Assembly (NCBI RefSeq): GCF_017377395.1
Contig: NZ_CP061800.1
Span: forward strand, 2,914,001-2,978,000
DNA from: Desulfonema magnum
GTDB lineage: Bacteria > Desulfobacterota > Desulfobacteria > Desulfobacterales > 4be13
Direction: 5' to 3'
DNA length: 64,000 nt
The notes under the pieces are model-generated. The model made no database searches. It worked only from the letters and a program-made list of their open reading frames with translations, and was not told where the DNA came from. Within the stretch, counting starts at the first letter, position 1; every line of letters starts with the position of its first letter. Positions 50,501 through 57,705 of this stretch are shown piece by piece. The position numbers were made by a program, and so were the translations under genes.

Positions 50501-51560
50501 GCAAAGGGAAGGGATAGGTCGAATGTTCAATGGCCTCCAAAACGCTTTGTCCGGTCCGGGACAGCAGCTCACGGAACGAGAGATCAGCACAAGGAGCAAT
50601 GCTCGCTCGCAAAACAACCGGATTGACCAGATAGCCGATGATATTGGCGAACCGAGGTTGGCGGTTCGTCGAGGTGGGCGTGCCTATCCATATCTCGGTT
50701 TGTCCGGTGTGACGATGCAGAAGGATCTGAAAAGCGGTAAGTAAGAGACTAAAGCGGGTGCTTTTCTCCTGTCGGGCCAACTGGCTGAGTTTTTGGCTGA
50801 GTTCGGCTGACAGAGAAAACGGAACAGAGGCGCCCTTGTGAGTCTGCACAGCCGGACGCTGGTAATCCGTGGGCAGCTTGAGAACAGGACTTTCCCCCTC
50901 CAAGCGGCCCTGCCAGTATCGGAGTGATTCCTCTCCCGCGGAACTGTTCTTCATGGCGGTCTCGGTCCGCACAAAATCCGCATAACTGGCCTCCAGGGAG
51001 GGTAATACCGCGTTTTGCCCGCTCAGTTCGGCCTGGCAGAGCGTCAGCAGTTCATTGCCCAGAATATTCATGGACCCGGCATCCCCCAGGATGTGGTGCA
51101 TGGTCAGAAGAAGAACATGCTCCCGGGGGGCGGTCTGAAATATGTCGGCCCGCAAGACCGGTCCCCGGGCCAGATCAAAGGGCTGCTGATATGCGGTTTT
51201 CACAGCCGACAGCAACTCCTGCTCGGACCATCCGAACCCCTGATGCACCTTCCAATGAGAGGTTCCGGAGGGATGTACGGTCTGGACCGGTTCTCCGTCT
51301 GCAATATCAATGGTGGTTCGCAGGGCCGGATGGCGGTCCACGATCTTTTGCAATGCCTTTTGCAAAACCGTCATATCCAGGCTGCCTTCCAGTTTCAAAG
51401 GAAAGGCCATGTTATAGGCAGGACTGTCCGGGGCATTCTGACAGATAAACCAGAGCGCCTGCTGGCCATAAGATAGCGGATAGTTGTACGCCTGTCTTTT
51501 TTCTTGCAGCAGGCGTGCCAACAATGCCCTTTTGTCTGTGATTGACGATTGTCGTGTCAT
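47511..51560 (-). CDS. NRPS terminal module C-A-PCP-TE, predicted Ser
   Basis: 1349 residues from the ATG at 51560; an upstream GTG at 51632 only adds a non-conserved leader. An N-terminal helix (SSITDKRALLARLLQEKRQ) may dock the previous protein. The condensation domain has MHHILGDAGS (HHxxxDG with Ala for Gly). The adenylation domain has YTSGSTGKPKG and LYGPTEA. Read against the GrsA positions its selectivity residues are D-V-W-H-I-S-L-V, the pattern known for serine. The carrier site is SGGDSLLAIR. The thioesterase has GGWSFGAS (GxSxG) and releases the product by hydrolysis or cyclisation. As the last module it follows the thiazole-forming module at 53461-57705. Confidence 0.93.
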   Translation of the reverse strand: MTRQSSITDKRALLARLLQEKRQAYNYPLSYGQQALWFICQNAPDSPAYNMAFPLKLEGSLDMTVLQKALQKIVDRHPALRTTIDIADGEPVQTVHPSGTSHWKVHQGFGWSEQELLSAVKTAYQQPFDLARGPVLRADIFQTAPREHVLLLTMHHILGDAGSMNILGNELLTLCQAELSGQNAVLPSLEASYADFVRTETAMKNSSAGEESLRYWQGRLEGESPVLKLPTDYQRPAVQTHKGASVPFSLSAELSQKLSQLARQEKSTRFSLLLTAFQILLHRHTGQTEIWIGTPTSTNRQPRFANIIGYLVNPVVLRASIAPCADLSFRELLSRTGQSVLEAIEHSTYPFPLLVRTLQPRRDPSYTPLFQVMIDVKPAGFSPPHVRDLTVSPFDMPQMEGQFDLTLVVEEGETMKARLNYNPDLFSPETVGRMADRFKILLTAIADHPEESVSRLPILPEKEIRQLQAWNDTPRDYPKDLTIADLFEQQVEKTPNNTALIFGDQKLTYRQLNKKVNQLAHYLTRLGTREDTVLLSDNPLIAICADRSSEMVIGLLAILKAGGAYVPVDPGYPRDRIAYMLADSATPVLLTQGRVKANLALEDLEHDCVVVCPDETDFTDQPAENPDISRHPDDLAYVIYTSGSTGKPKGAMNEHTGIVNRLLWMQETYQLTAQDRILQKTPFSFDVSVWEFFWPLITGAGLVVAKPEGHKDPAYMASVIAEHKVTVMHFVPSMLQTFVAYADVEKCHSLKRVICSGEALTPELVRQFFARFANLKTELHNLYGPTEAAVDVSYWQCRPEEAQTSVPIGKPVTNTQLHVLDANHQPVPIGVPGELYIGGIQVGRGYLNRPELTAETFIQVELFGKTERVYKTGDLARWLPDGNIEYLGRADFQVKLHGLRIELGEIESALSEIPQVRESVVVMRESESGHKQLLAYLVTEKQDDQEADIIRNLKDALRKTLPDYMIPAFFVFMEALPLSPNGKVDRSALPEPALRKKSYAYPRDTTEMSLVRLWEKLFGVSPVGVTDDFFESGGDSLLAIRMMSHIREEFGVSIPLHALFQHKTVEELARMLREDSGPVPWSPLVCLQSLGSKAPFFFVHASGGSAFNSVKIAELMGNERPFYAIHPRGAEPGESFHDSIEEMAADYVAAIRSVQEKGPYLLGGWSFGASVTFEMTRILERTGETAPLLIMIDAPEPLANVYKEDDIEFLMDRVPHYHGVTLDELDLHDSREAQLSYLLNAIKMAGLFRPDIDQDYAMNWFDLYKHHNRLVGLYKPEGPVSSKIVFFKPSEKIPFDIQMGNPVQEWKPFALQGMEVHDTPGNHFNMVSPANTPALVRMMKECIKRQFSA

Positions 51561-51726
51561 GAAAATATAATCTTCTTTTTTTAAGGTTAGGGGCGCACGG
51601 CCGCGTTTTTTGTTAAGAAAGTTATTGAACACCTGCTACCTGACCAAAAAAGGCTGCCTTATATAATGCACCTGGCAAAATTTATTTGTCAGGCACTGCT
51701 TATTTTTTGGCAGTCCTCTTCATTGC
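51561..51726. repeat. Short gap with dispersed repeat words
   Basis: ATTGAACACCTGCTACCTGA followed by CCAAA (51623-51648) matches the element end at 41490-41515. TTATTTGTCAGGCACTGCTT (51684-51703) is a loose inverse of it. No gene. Confidence 0.45.
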
Positions 51727-52428
51727 TTATCCATGATTAACAATTTTTTCACCGAAGATCAGTTTTCTTAATCCCAGGGTTCTCCACTCTATAAAAGTAG
51801 CAGTATCATTCACACGGGGAAACGGTGTGTCTGGTACGGGCACATCCAAAAAACGGCACAGGGGTTCCCAGCCGTCTTTCACATCGAAAATCAGCAGACG
51901 GTCCGCAGGCACTTTGCGCTTCACCTCTTCAATATGTTTGGCAAAGACTTCGATAGCAAATTTTTTATCGTGAAACTTCCCTTTGTATGTATTCATCCAC
52001 AGGGTTTCTTGTTGAAACTGCCACACATCATACACTTTTCTGATCCCCGGTCTGAACAAGCCCATCACGAGCATAAACACCCTTCTGGAGAAGGTCAGAT
52101 GATTGAATTTATAAATGGTATCATACACACTTTTATACCATTTTTCAGTATCCCGGATAGTGAGCACCACCCTGACATCAGGATGCTCTTTCAAAAACTC
52201 GGTATAGTCGCAGCCCGGAGGCCAATAAACAGAAGCCTGACAGCCTTCAAAAGCCCTTTCCCAATCTATTTTTTCCCCCCGGGCCAAAGATTTCCATAGG
52301 CGGAGATGTTCAGGATTAGAAAACATATCGCTGAAATGGCAACATTTGTCAAACCCCAGCGATTCCAGTGCGTATTTCAGGGACATGGTGCCGGTACGGC
52401 CAAGAGCCACGTCAATTACTTTTATCAT
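51727..52428 (-). CDS. Sulfotransferase-family protein (Sulfotransfer_4-like)
   Basis: 233 residues; the ATG at 52428 has AGGAG and overlaps the end of the other sulfotransferase gene by 17 bases. The PAPS 5'-phosphosulfate loop is IDVALGRTGTMSLKYALESL; later blocks include VRVVLTIRDTEKWYKSVYDT (the 3'-phosphate-binding Arg region) and RLLIFDVKDGWEPLCRFL, typical of the family. It would move sulfate from PAPS to a hydroxyl or amine in the cytoplasm. Position inside the PKS/NRPS operon suggests the natural product as substrate. Two unrelated sulfotransferase types side by side imply two sites or a two-step scheme. Confidence 0.88.
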   Translation of the reverse strand: MIKVIDVALGRTGTMSLKYALESLGFDKCCHFSDMFSNPEHLRLWKSLARGEKIDWERAFEGCQASVYWPPGCDYTEFLKEHPDVRVVLTIRDTEKWYKSVYDTIYKFNHLTFSRRVFMLVMGLFRPGIRKVYDVWQFQQETLWMNTYKGKFHDKKFAIEVFAKHIEEVKRKVPADRLLIFDVKDGWEPLCRFLDVPVPDTPFPRVNDTATFIEWRTLGLRKLIFGEKIVNHG

Positions 52429-53215
52429 GGTTGTCTCCTGGTAACATTATTTTTCGGCATAGCTTGAGAAATTCATAGTCTTTGGCATACCATTTTTCAA
52501 GATTTTTTATGGCCTTTTCCTCCAAAAATTGTTCGGAATCGGAATATCCCCCTTTATGAGCTTCAACGTTATCTGTCGGGAGTGTGACCGTATCAGGCAG
52601 CCCCAGCTTCATTTTTAACCTTTCAAAGTCATGGTCCAGACTCTCCTGAAATCCTATAAAAAAGATGTCCGATATTCTGGAGAGAAAGTATTCCTTATTT
52701 TCAAACCAATCCCAGAAAGAAGTATTTACATGAAAAACAGATTTCATTGCTTTTACAGCCGCATCAGATGTTTTGCTGTCTTCTGACATGATGGAACAAG
52801 CCAGTTCATTTGCTGTTTCAAATTTTTGAAATGCTGCCTTTTCCTCAGGATGCCATTCAAAAAAATACCGCGGCATACCTTTTCGTTTCCTGCTGTAAAA
52901 GCTGCTGACAAATCTGCTAATCGGATCACGGAGAAAAAAGATGAGGTTCTCACCCTCCGGAATATCTTTTAATGTAATGCTATGACTATGCAGCTTTAAG
53001 ATGTAAGGCATGTCCGGAAGGGAAACGATTGATGTCCCCCTGTTATTCCTGCCCCCATCTTCCAGGAGGATTAAATCTCTCATCAGCGTGTATTTGACAG
53101 CAGTTCCGCCTGTTTTTCCGATATGCAGAAAATGAAAAATTTCCTTCCCGCTGACATCTGTCTTTGGATTACAATTATCCGTCTTATATTTGGTAACTAC
53201 TTCTGATGCTGACAT
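52412..53215 (-). CDS. Sulfotransferase-family protein (Sulfotransfer_2-like)
   Basis: 267 residues from the ATG at 53215; an ATG at 53233 is six codons earlier but lies in the end of a family B repeat. PAPS loop FHFLHIGKTGGTAVKYTLMR, then LIFFLRDPISRFVSSFYSRK with the conserved Arg/Ser of the 3'-phosphate site. Sulfotransfer_2 members modify carbohydrate or lipid hydroxyls. The gene directly follows the NRPS at 53461-57705 and overlaps the next sulfotransferase, so it is part of the biosynthetic operon. With the preferred start, the repeat end supplies the CAGG upstream of the ATG. Confidence 0.87.
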   Translation of the reverse strand: MSASEVVTKYKTDNCNPKTDVSGKEIFHFLHIGKTGGTAVKYTLMRDLILLEDGGRNNRGTSIVSLPDMPYILKLHSHSITLKDIPEGENLIFFLRDPISRFVSSFYSRKRKGMPRYFFEWHPEEKAAFQKFETANELACSIMSEDSKTSDAAVKAMKSVFHVNTSFWDWFENKEYFLSRISDIFFIGFQESLDHDFERLKMKLGLPDTVTLPTDNVEAHKGGYSDSEQFLEEKAIKNLEKWYAKDYEFLKLCRKIMLPGDNHDKSN

Positions 53216-53220
53216 AATTA

Positions 53221-53330
53221 AGTACCTGACCATAAATTTTTTTAATATATGCCCGGGGAAGAAACCCGGCTTTTTTTCCGGAATGACGCGTCTCTGACAT
53301 GGGAAAAAGTCGGGTTTCTCCGCCGCATAA
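53221..53330. repeat. Dispersed element, family B, copy 4
   Basis: Starts AGTACCTGACCATAAATTTT and contains GAAGAAACCCGGCTTTTTTT paired with AAAAAGTCGGGTTTCTCCGC (one change in the stem). It lies within the operon between the first NRPS and the sulfotransferases. Confidence 0.7.
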
Positions 53331-53357
53331 ACCTGACCTCTGACTCCTCAGATTCTT

Positions 53358-53510
53358 TTATCTCTGTTCCTGTTCCAGTTCATTCATCAGCTGTTCCACC
53401 TCAGCTTCACTCAGGTTCTCCAAATTGGCTGAAAGCCGATCTATCTGTTCAGGGTTAAGATCAGAGGGTATGGCCGCATTGTCTGACGGCGCGGCTGTTT
53501 TTTTCCGGAG
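53358..53510 (-). pseudogene. Out-of-frame C-terminal docking segment of the NRPS at 53461-57705
   Basis: Read in the +1 frame from the A7 run at 53498-53504, the sequence continues as TAAPSDNAAIPSDLNPEQID and then RLSANLENLSEAEVEQLMNE, ending LEQEQR before TAA at 53358. An amphipathic acidic tail of the LSEAEVEQLMNELEQE kind is typical of C-terminal docking helices in NRPS/PKS proteins. Dropping one A from the run would join it to the upstream protein (SPEK-TAAPSD). Either a recent frameshift or sequencing error, or ribosome or polymerase slippage on A7. Confidence 0.7.
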
Positions 53511-56500
53511 ACTGGCTGAGAACTTTTGCCAGCATTTGCACTGTCGCATGGCTGAAAATATCCCGTATGCTTATTTCCCGTTGAAACTCCGCTTCAATGG
53601 CATTGTACAGCTGCACCATATTGAGAGAATTGGCTCCCATATCAAAGAAATCATCGGTCAGACTGACCGCGTCCAGTGCCAGAAGCTGTTGTACCAATTC
53701 AAGCAGGCGGCGTTCCAAATCCGTTTTCGGGGCCACGCACTCCGTGGTTTGTCTGCTCAGATCAGGACGAGGCAGTGCTTTGCGGTCAACTTTGCCATTG
53801 GCGGTCAGGGGCAGTTCGGACAACCGGACATAGATATTAGGAACCATATAACCGGGCAATTTCTGCAAGAGATGGCTTTTCAGGCGTTCTTCCAAGGATT
53901 CGGCCCGGGGATCAGTTTGGATGAGTTCTGTTTTCTGCCTGGCGGAAATGCCACCGCCCAGAAAGCTGTGGATCATCTCCTGACTGTCTGTGAGACCAAA
54001 CTCGGGTCGTAACGGCTCAAAATCCATGCCTCCGATGGGACACAACCCCAAGTCATAAGCCGAAGCTTCCATCATCAGCAATTGACTCATGTAACCCGCC
54101 TCCAACAAACAGAAATCACGGGCGCTTGAACCATACATCGGTTCAATGGCCCGGTATTCCGCCACCAAAAAGAGGCTGAAGGCCGACTGGTCAAAGACAA
54201 TCTGGTTTGTTCCGCCATGCAAATCCTGGTTTATGTCTGTGGCCGACGACAATAAGATCAGCCGGTGGTCTGAGGGATGATAATAGTAAAATCCGCCTTC
54301 CAAATCAGCTATATATCCGGGCTTTACATAGAGATAGGTTTGTACCGGATAAAGACTGCCGGCTGACCCATAGCGATATTTGGGCAAGGCCCCGCCCGGA
54401 AACACTCGGGGGCACAGACAACTGAGCATCTGACCGAGTTGTGACAAGCTGATCGGCTCATTTAAAAACTGGCGAAAACTTTGCCGCTCCAAATACGCCG
54501 CATCATTCACCACAGCCGATGGCAGCTCAGTTTCTGGCAGCCCGTTCTCAGGCTGGCGGATACCAGGCTGGCCCAGTTTGAACTCCAGGCGTTCCAGCGG
54601 ATCGGTCAGGACGCCCTGCATCGCCTGCAAACCATAAGCGGCTTGGTCAACGGCTTGGTTTTCGCAGTTCTGATCGCTCAGTTCCTGCTTGTTTTCTGTG
54701 GGGACGATGTAGGCCACCAACTGCTTGTCGTGACGGTTTTCACCGATTGCGGAGACAATCACCTCTCTGAGAACCGGGAGTTTCAGCAGATGGCTTTCAA
54801 TTTCACCCAACTCAATCCGATGCCCCCGTATCTTGACCTGAAAGTCCTCCCGTCCCAAAAACTCAATATTGCCATCCGGCAGATAACGGCCCAGATCACC
54901 GGTTTTGTACAGCCGTTCTCCGGTCCGGGGATGCGTAAAGAAACTGGCGTTGGTCTTCTCTTCATCTCGCCAATAGCCCAAAGCCAGACCTATGCCCCCG
55001 ATATGAAGCTGCCCCGGAACCCAGACCGGACAAGGGTCCAGGCGATCATTCAGCACATGGAATGTCTGGTTGGTCAATGGTTTGCCATAAGGAATGCTGG
55101 TCCACCTTGGGTCCACGGTTTTAATCGGATAAAAGATTGACCATATGGATGCCTCGGTAGCCCCTCCCAGACTCATCAGCGCAGCCTCCGGCCAGATTTG
55201 GCGGATCTTGTCAGGCAAATCAAGGGGAATCCAGTCACCACTCATCATCACCAAACGTAAAGGGGCGTTTGCTGACTCTGCCGAACCTGACGCTGAACCA
55301 GAATCTGTCAGTGAGCCTGTCGAACTGCGGTATTCAGCCAACATCTGCATCAGGGCTGGCACGGTATCCCACAAGGTCACGCCATGCCTGGTCATCAGAT
55401 CTGACCAGTGGGAAGGATCACGCCGTCCCTCTGGTGCAGGGATCACAATTGTTCCGCCAACAGCCAACAGTCCGAAGATGTCATAAACAGACAGATCAAA
55501 ATTGAGGGCGGATAATGCCAGCGCACGATCTTTTTCGGTCACGCCAAAACGGCGGTTAATATCCAAAATCGTGTTAACCGCGCCCCGATGGTCAATGACC
55601 ACGCCTTTGGGATTTCCGGTTGAACCGGATGTGTAAATGACATAGGCCAGATCCGTTGGCTTCAGGTTCACGCTATCTTGCCCGTCTTCAGATTTACGAT
55701 CTGACGGGTCCGCAGCTTGTAACTCGCTGTCAACGGACAATCGCTGAATATCTTCGGGCCAGATCAGATTTTTATCAAGCTCTGGCTGGGTCAGGGCCAG
55801 GCTGATTTGTCCTTGTTCCAGCAGATAATGCTGACGCTCAGTTGGCATATCCGGGTCAATGGGCAGATATGCCGCACCCGACATCAGGATACCCATGACC
55901 GCCACCACCTGTTCCCAGCCTTTTTCCATGATCACTGCGACCAGTTGGTTTGGTCTGGCACCCCGCTCCCGCAGCCAATGTCCCACCTGATCTGCCTGTT
56001 GATACAATTCCTGATAGGTGAGACTTTTATCAATGCCAATCACCGCGATATTGTCCGGGGTCTTTTGGCACTGACGAATGAACAGGGTATGCAGCAACTC
56101 ATCTGAGATTGGCGCGGATGTGTCATTGACCTCATTCCGCTGGGCCAATTGTCTTTCTGGCAAGGTCAGGGGATGGCTTTCATGCCAAATTGCTTCGTCT
56201 GTGGCCAATTGTTTCAAAAAACAAAGATGGCTGTCAAACATATCATTCAGCAGATCCTCTGGGAACAGCTGATCAATCATATTCCAGATCAGCACAAGTT
56301 CACCTCGGATTTCTCTCACGATATGATCCAGACAGACTTGCGAGGTCTGACTCACCTCATGTACCAAATCTCCCCACCCGATACGCGAAGTGGTGTTCAC
56401 AGATAAGAGGTTGGTGAAGACAATGGGCATCAGGGCTGCATTTCTTTTTCTGCTTTGGCGGCTGATCTCTCGAATAAGCCGTACTCCGCCAAAGTAACGA

Positions 56501-57705
56501 TGGTCTATGTCTTGGTCCTGCTGCTGTTGTATCTGTCTGGCTCGCTCAGTGAAACTGGTGGAATCGGTCTCATCCCGGTTATCAATTTCAATTAACGACA
56601 GTGTTGTGAAATCACCGACCACCTGATTCACCTGGGGATGAAGCGGCAGGCGGTGAAAAACGGGTTGGTTCAGCGTAAAATGGGGATCCCTGCTCCACAT
56701 GCTCAGGACTTCGGCATAAACAGCCAACAATATTGTCGCAGGTCGGAGTTCATGCGCGGCTGCTTTTCTTTTCACGGCTTCCCATAACGAAGCTTCCAGT
56801 TGTTTGCAATATTCCTGAAACTGAGGTCTCTCAATGGTTTGGAAGTCTTTGGCAAAAGGCAGCTTGGGGGCCGCAGGCAAGGTGCCTGCGCGGCTGAACC
56901 AATAGCTTTTTGAAGCTTCATACAGAGCCGAAGTTTCCTCAAAGTCGCTGATGGCCACCATATAATCCCGAAAAGTCAGTTCAAGCGGAGGAAAAACCGC
57001 GTCCGGCCGGTGATATGACTGGTACCATTCATCCAACACCAATCCGATGCTCCACCCATCAACCACAATCATGTCTATGCAGAAGTGCAGGTGCGCTCCC
57101 TCGGATGTCAATGTTGCCCGAATGTCAAACAATGGCCATTCCTCGGCCTGAGAAATTCGGCTGATCACGCTTTGTCGGATATCGGCCAATTTCTCCGAAA
57201 CCGTCTTGGTTTCTGCCAGACGCAGATCAAGCACTGAAATCTGATAATCCGGTATTTGGGCCAGCACCCGCTGCTGTCCGTCTGACTGTATCACGGTTTG
57301 CAGCATGGGATGACGGGCGATCACCCTTTGCCATGCCTCGCTCAGTCGAAGGATATCCAAATCCTCGGAGACCCGCCATTCCAGGTACACCTGGGTGGCC
57401 ATGTTACCCAGCTCAACATGACTCTGACGGCCAATCCAATAGGCTTGCTGAATATCGCTCAGAGGAAACCGTTCATGCCGTGAATCCGGATCAGGACTGA
57501 CCTGGGGCAGTCCGGCGGGTTTGACAGCAGAGTCACATGCCTTGTTCAAAAAATCAATAATATCAGTTTTGTAATTTCTGATTTCTTTTTTTAAGGAGTC
57601 TGTCAGAGCGCCCCTGGGGGCACTGTAACGCAGTTTATTGTCCTCCGTCCATAAACTGATATTTTGTTCATTCAATCGGTCTAACAAAGCTGCAACGTGA
57701 TTCAT
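53461..57705 (-). CDS. NRPS module TubC-Cy-A-Ox-PCP, predicted Cys to thiazole
   Basis: 1414 residues; the ATG overlaps the PKS stop (ATGA). Domain order: TubC-type docking domain (1-55; LLDRLNEQNISLWTEDNKLR); heterocyclisation domain (about 75-510) with the DxxxxD motif CIDMIVVDGWSIG in place of HHxxxDG; adenylation domain (from about 525; YTSGSTGNPKG) with selectivity residues D-L-Y-D-M-S-L-I-W, two changes from the known Cys code DLYNLSLIW; a SagB/McbC-type flavin oxidase inserted at about 1045-1255 (SFRQFLNEPISLSQLGQMLS, PKYRYGSAGSLYPVQTYLYV); the closing A10 GKVDRKALP; and a carrier domain with GANSLNMVQL. Together these would load Cys, cyclise it and oxidise the thiazoline to a thiazole, as in epothilone EpoB. 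The C-terminal docking tail is out of frame (see 53358-53510). Confidence 0.93.
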   Translation of the reverse strand: MNHVAALLDRLNEQNISLWTEDNKLRYSAPRGALTDSLKKEIRNYKTDIIDFLNKACDSAVKPAGLPQVSPDPDSRHERFPLSDIQQAYWIGRQSHVELGNMATQVYLEWRVSEDLDILRLSEAWQRVIARHPMLQTVIQSDGQQRVLAQIPDYQISVLDLRLAETKTVSEKLADIRQSVISRISQAEEWPLFDIRATLTSEGAHLHFCIDMIVVDGWSIGLVLDEWYQSYHRPDAVFPPLELTFRDYMVAISDFEETSALYEASKSYWFSRAGTLPAAPKLPFAKDFQTIERPQFQEYCKQLEASLWEAVKRKAAAHELRPATILLAVYAEVLSMWSRDPHFTLNQPVFHRLPLHPQVNQVVGDFTTLSLIEIDNRDETDSTSFTERARQIQQQQDQDIDHRYFGGVRLIREISRQSRKRNAALMPIVFTNLLSVNTTSRIGWGDLVHEVSQTSQVCLDHIVREIRGELVLIWNMIDQLFPEDLLNDMFDSHLCFLKQLATDEAIWHESHPLTLPERQLAQRNEVNDTSAPISDELLHTLFIRQCQKTPDNIAVIGIDKSLTYQELYQQADQVGHWLRERGARPNQLVAVIMEKGWEQVVAVMGILMSGAAYLPIDPDMPTERQHYLLEQGQISLALTQPELDKNLIWPEDIQRLSVDSELQAADPSDRKSEDGQDSVNLKPTDLAYVIYTSGSTGNPKGVVIDHRGAVNTILDINRRFGVTEKDRALALSALNFDLSVYDIFGLLAVGGTIVIPAPEGRRDPSHWSDLMTRHGVTLWDTVPALMQMLAEYRSSTGSLTDSGSASGSAESANAPLRLVMMSGDWIPLDLPDKIRQIWPEAALMSLGGATEASIWSIFYPIKTVDPRWTSIPYGKPLTNQTFHVLNDRLDPCPVWVPGQLHIGGIGLALGYWRDEEKTNASFFTHPRTGERLYKTGDLGRYLPDGNIEFLGREDFQVKIRGHRIELGEIESHLLKLPVLREVIVSAIGENRHDKQLVAYIVPTENKQELSDQNCENQAVDQAAYGLQAMQGVLTDPLERLEFKLGQPGIRQPENGLPETELPSAVVNDAAYLERQSFRQFLNEPISLSQLGQMLSCLCPRVFPGGALPKYRYGSAGSLYPVQTYLYVKPGYIADLEGGFYYYHPSDHRLILLSSATDINQDLHGGTNQIVFDQSAFSLFLVAEYRAIEPMYGSSARDFCLLEAGYMSQLLMMEASAYDLGLCPIGGMDFEPLRPEFGLTDSQEMIHSFLGGGISARQKTELIQTDPRAESLEERLKSHLLQKLPGYMVPNIYVRLSELPLTANGKVDRKALPRPDLSRQTTECVAPKTDLERRLLELVQQLLALDAVSLTDDFFDMGANSLNMVQLYNAIEAEFQREISIRDIFSHATVQMLAKVLSQSPEKNSRAVRQCGHTL

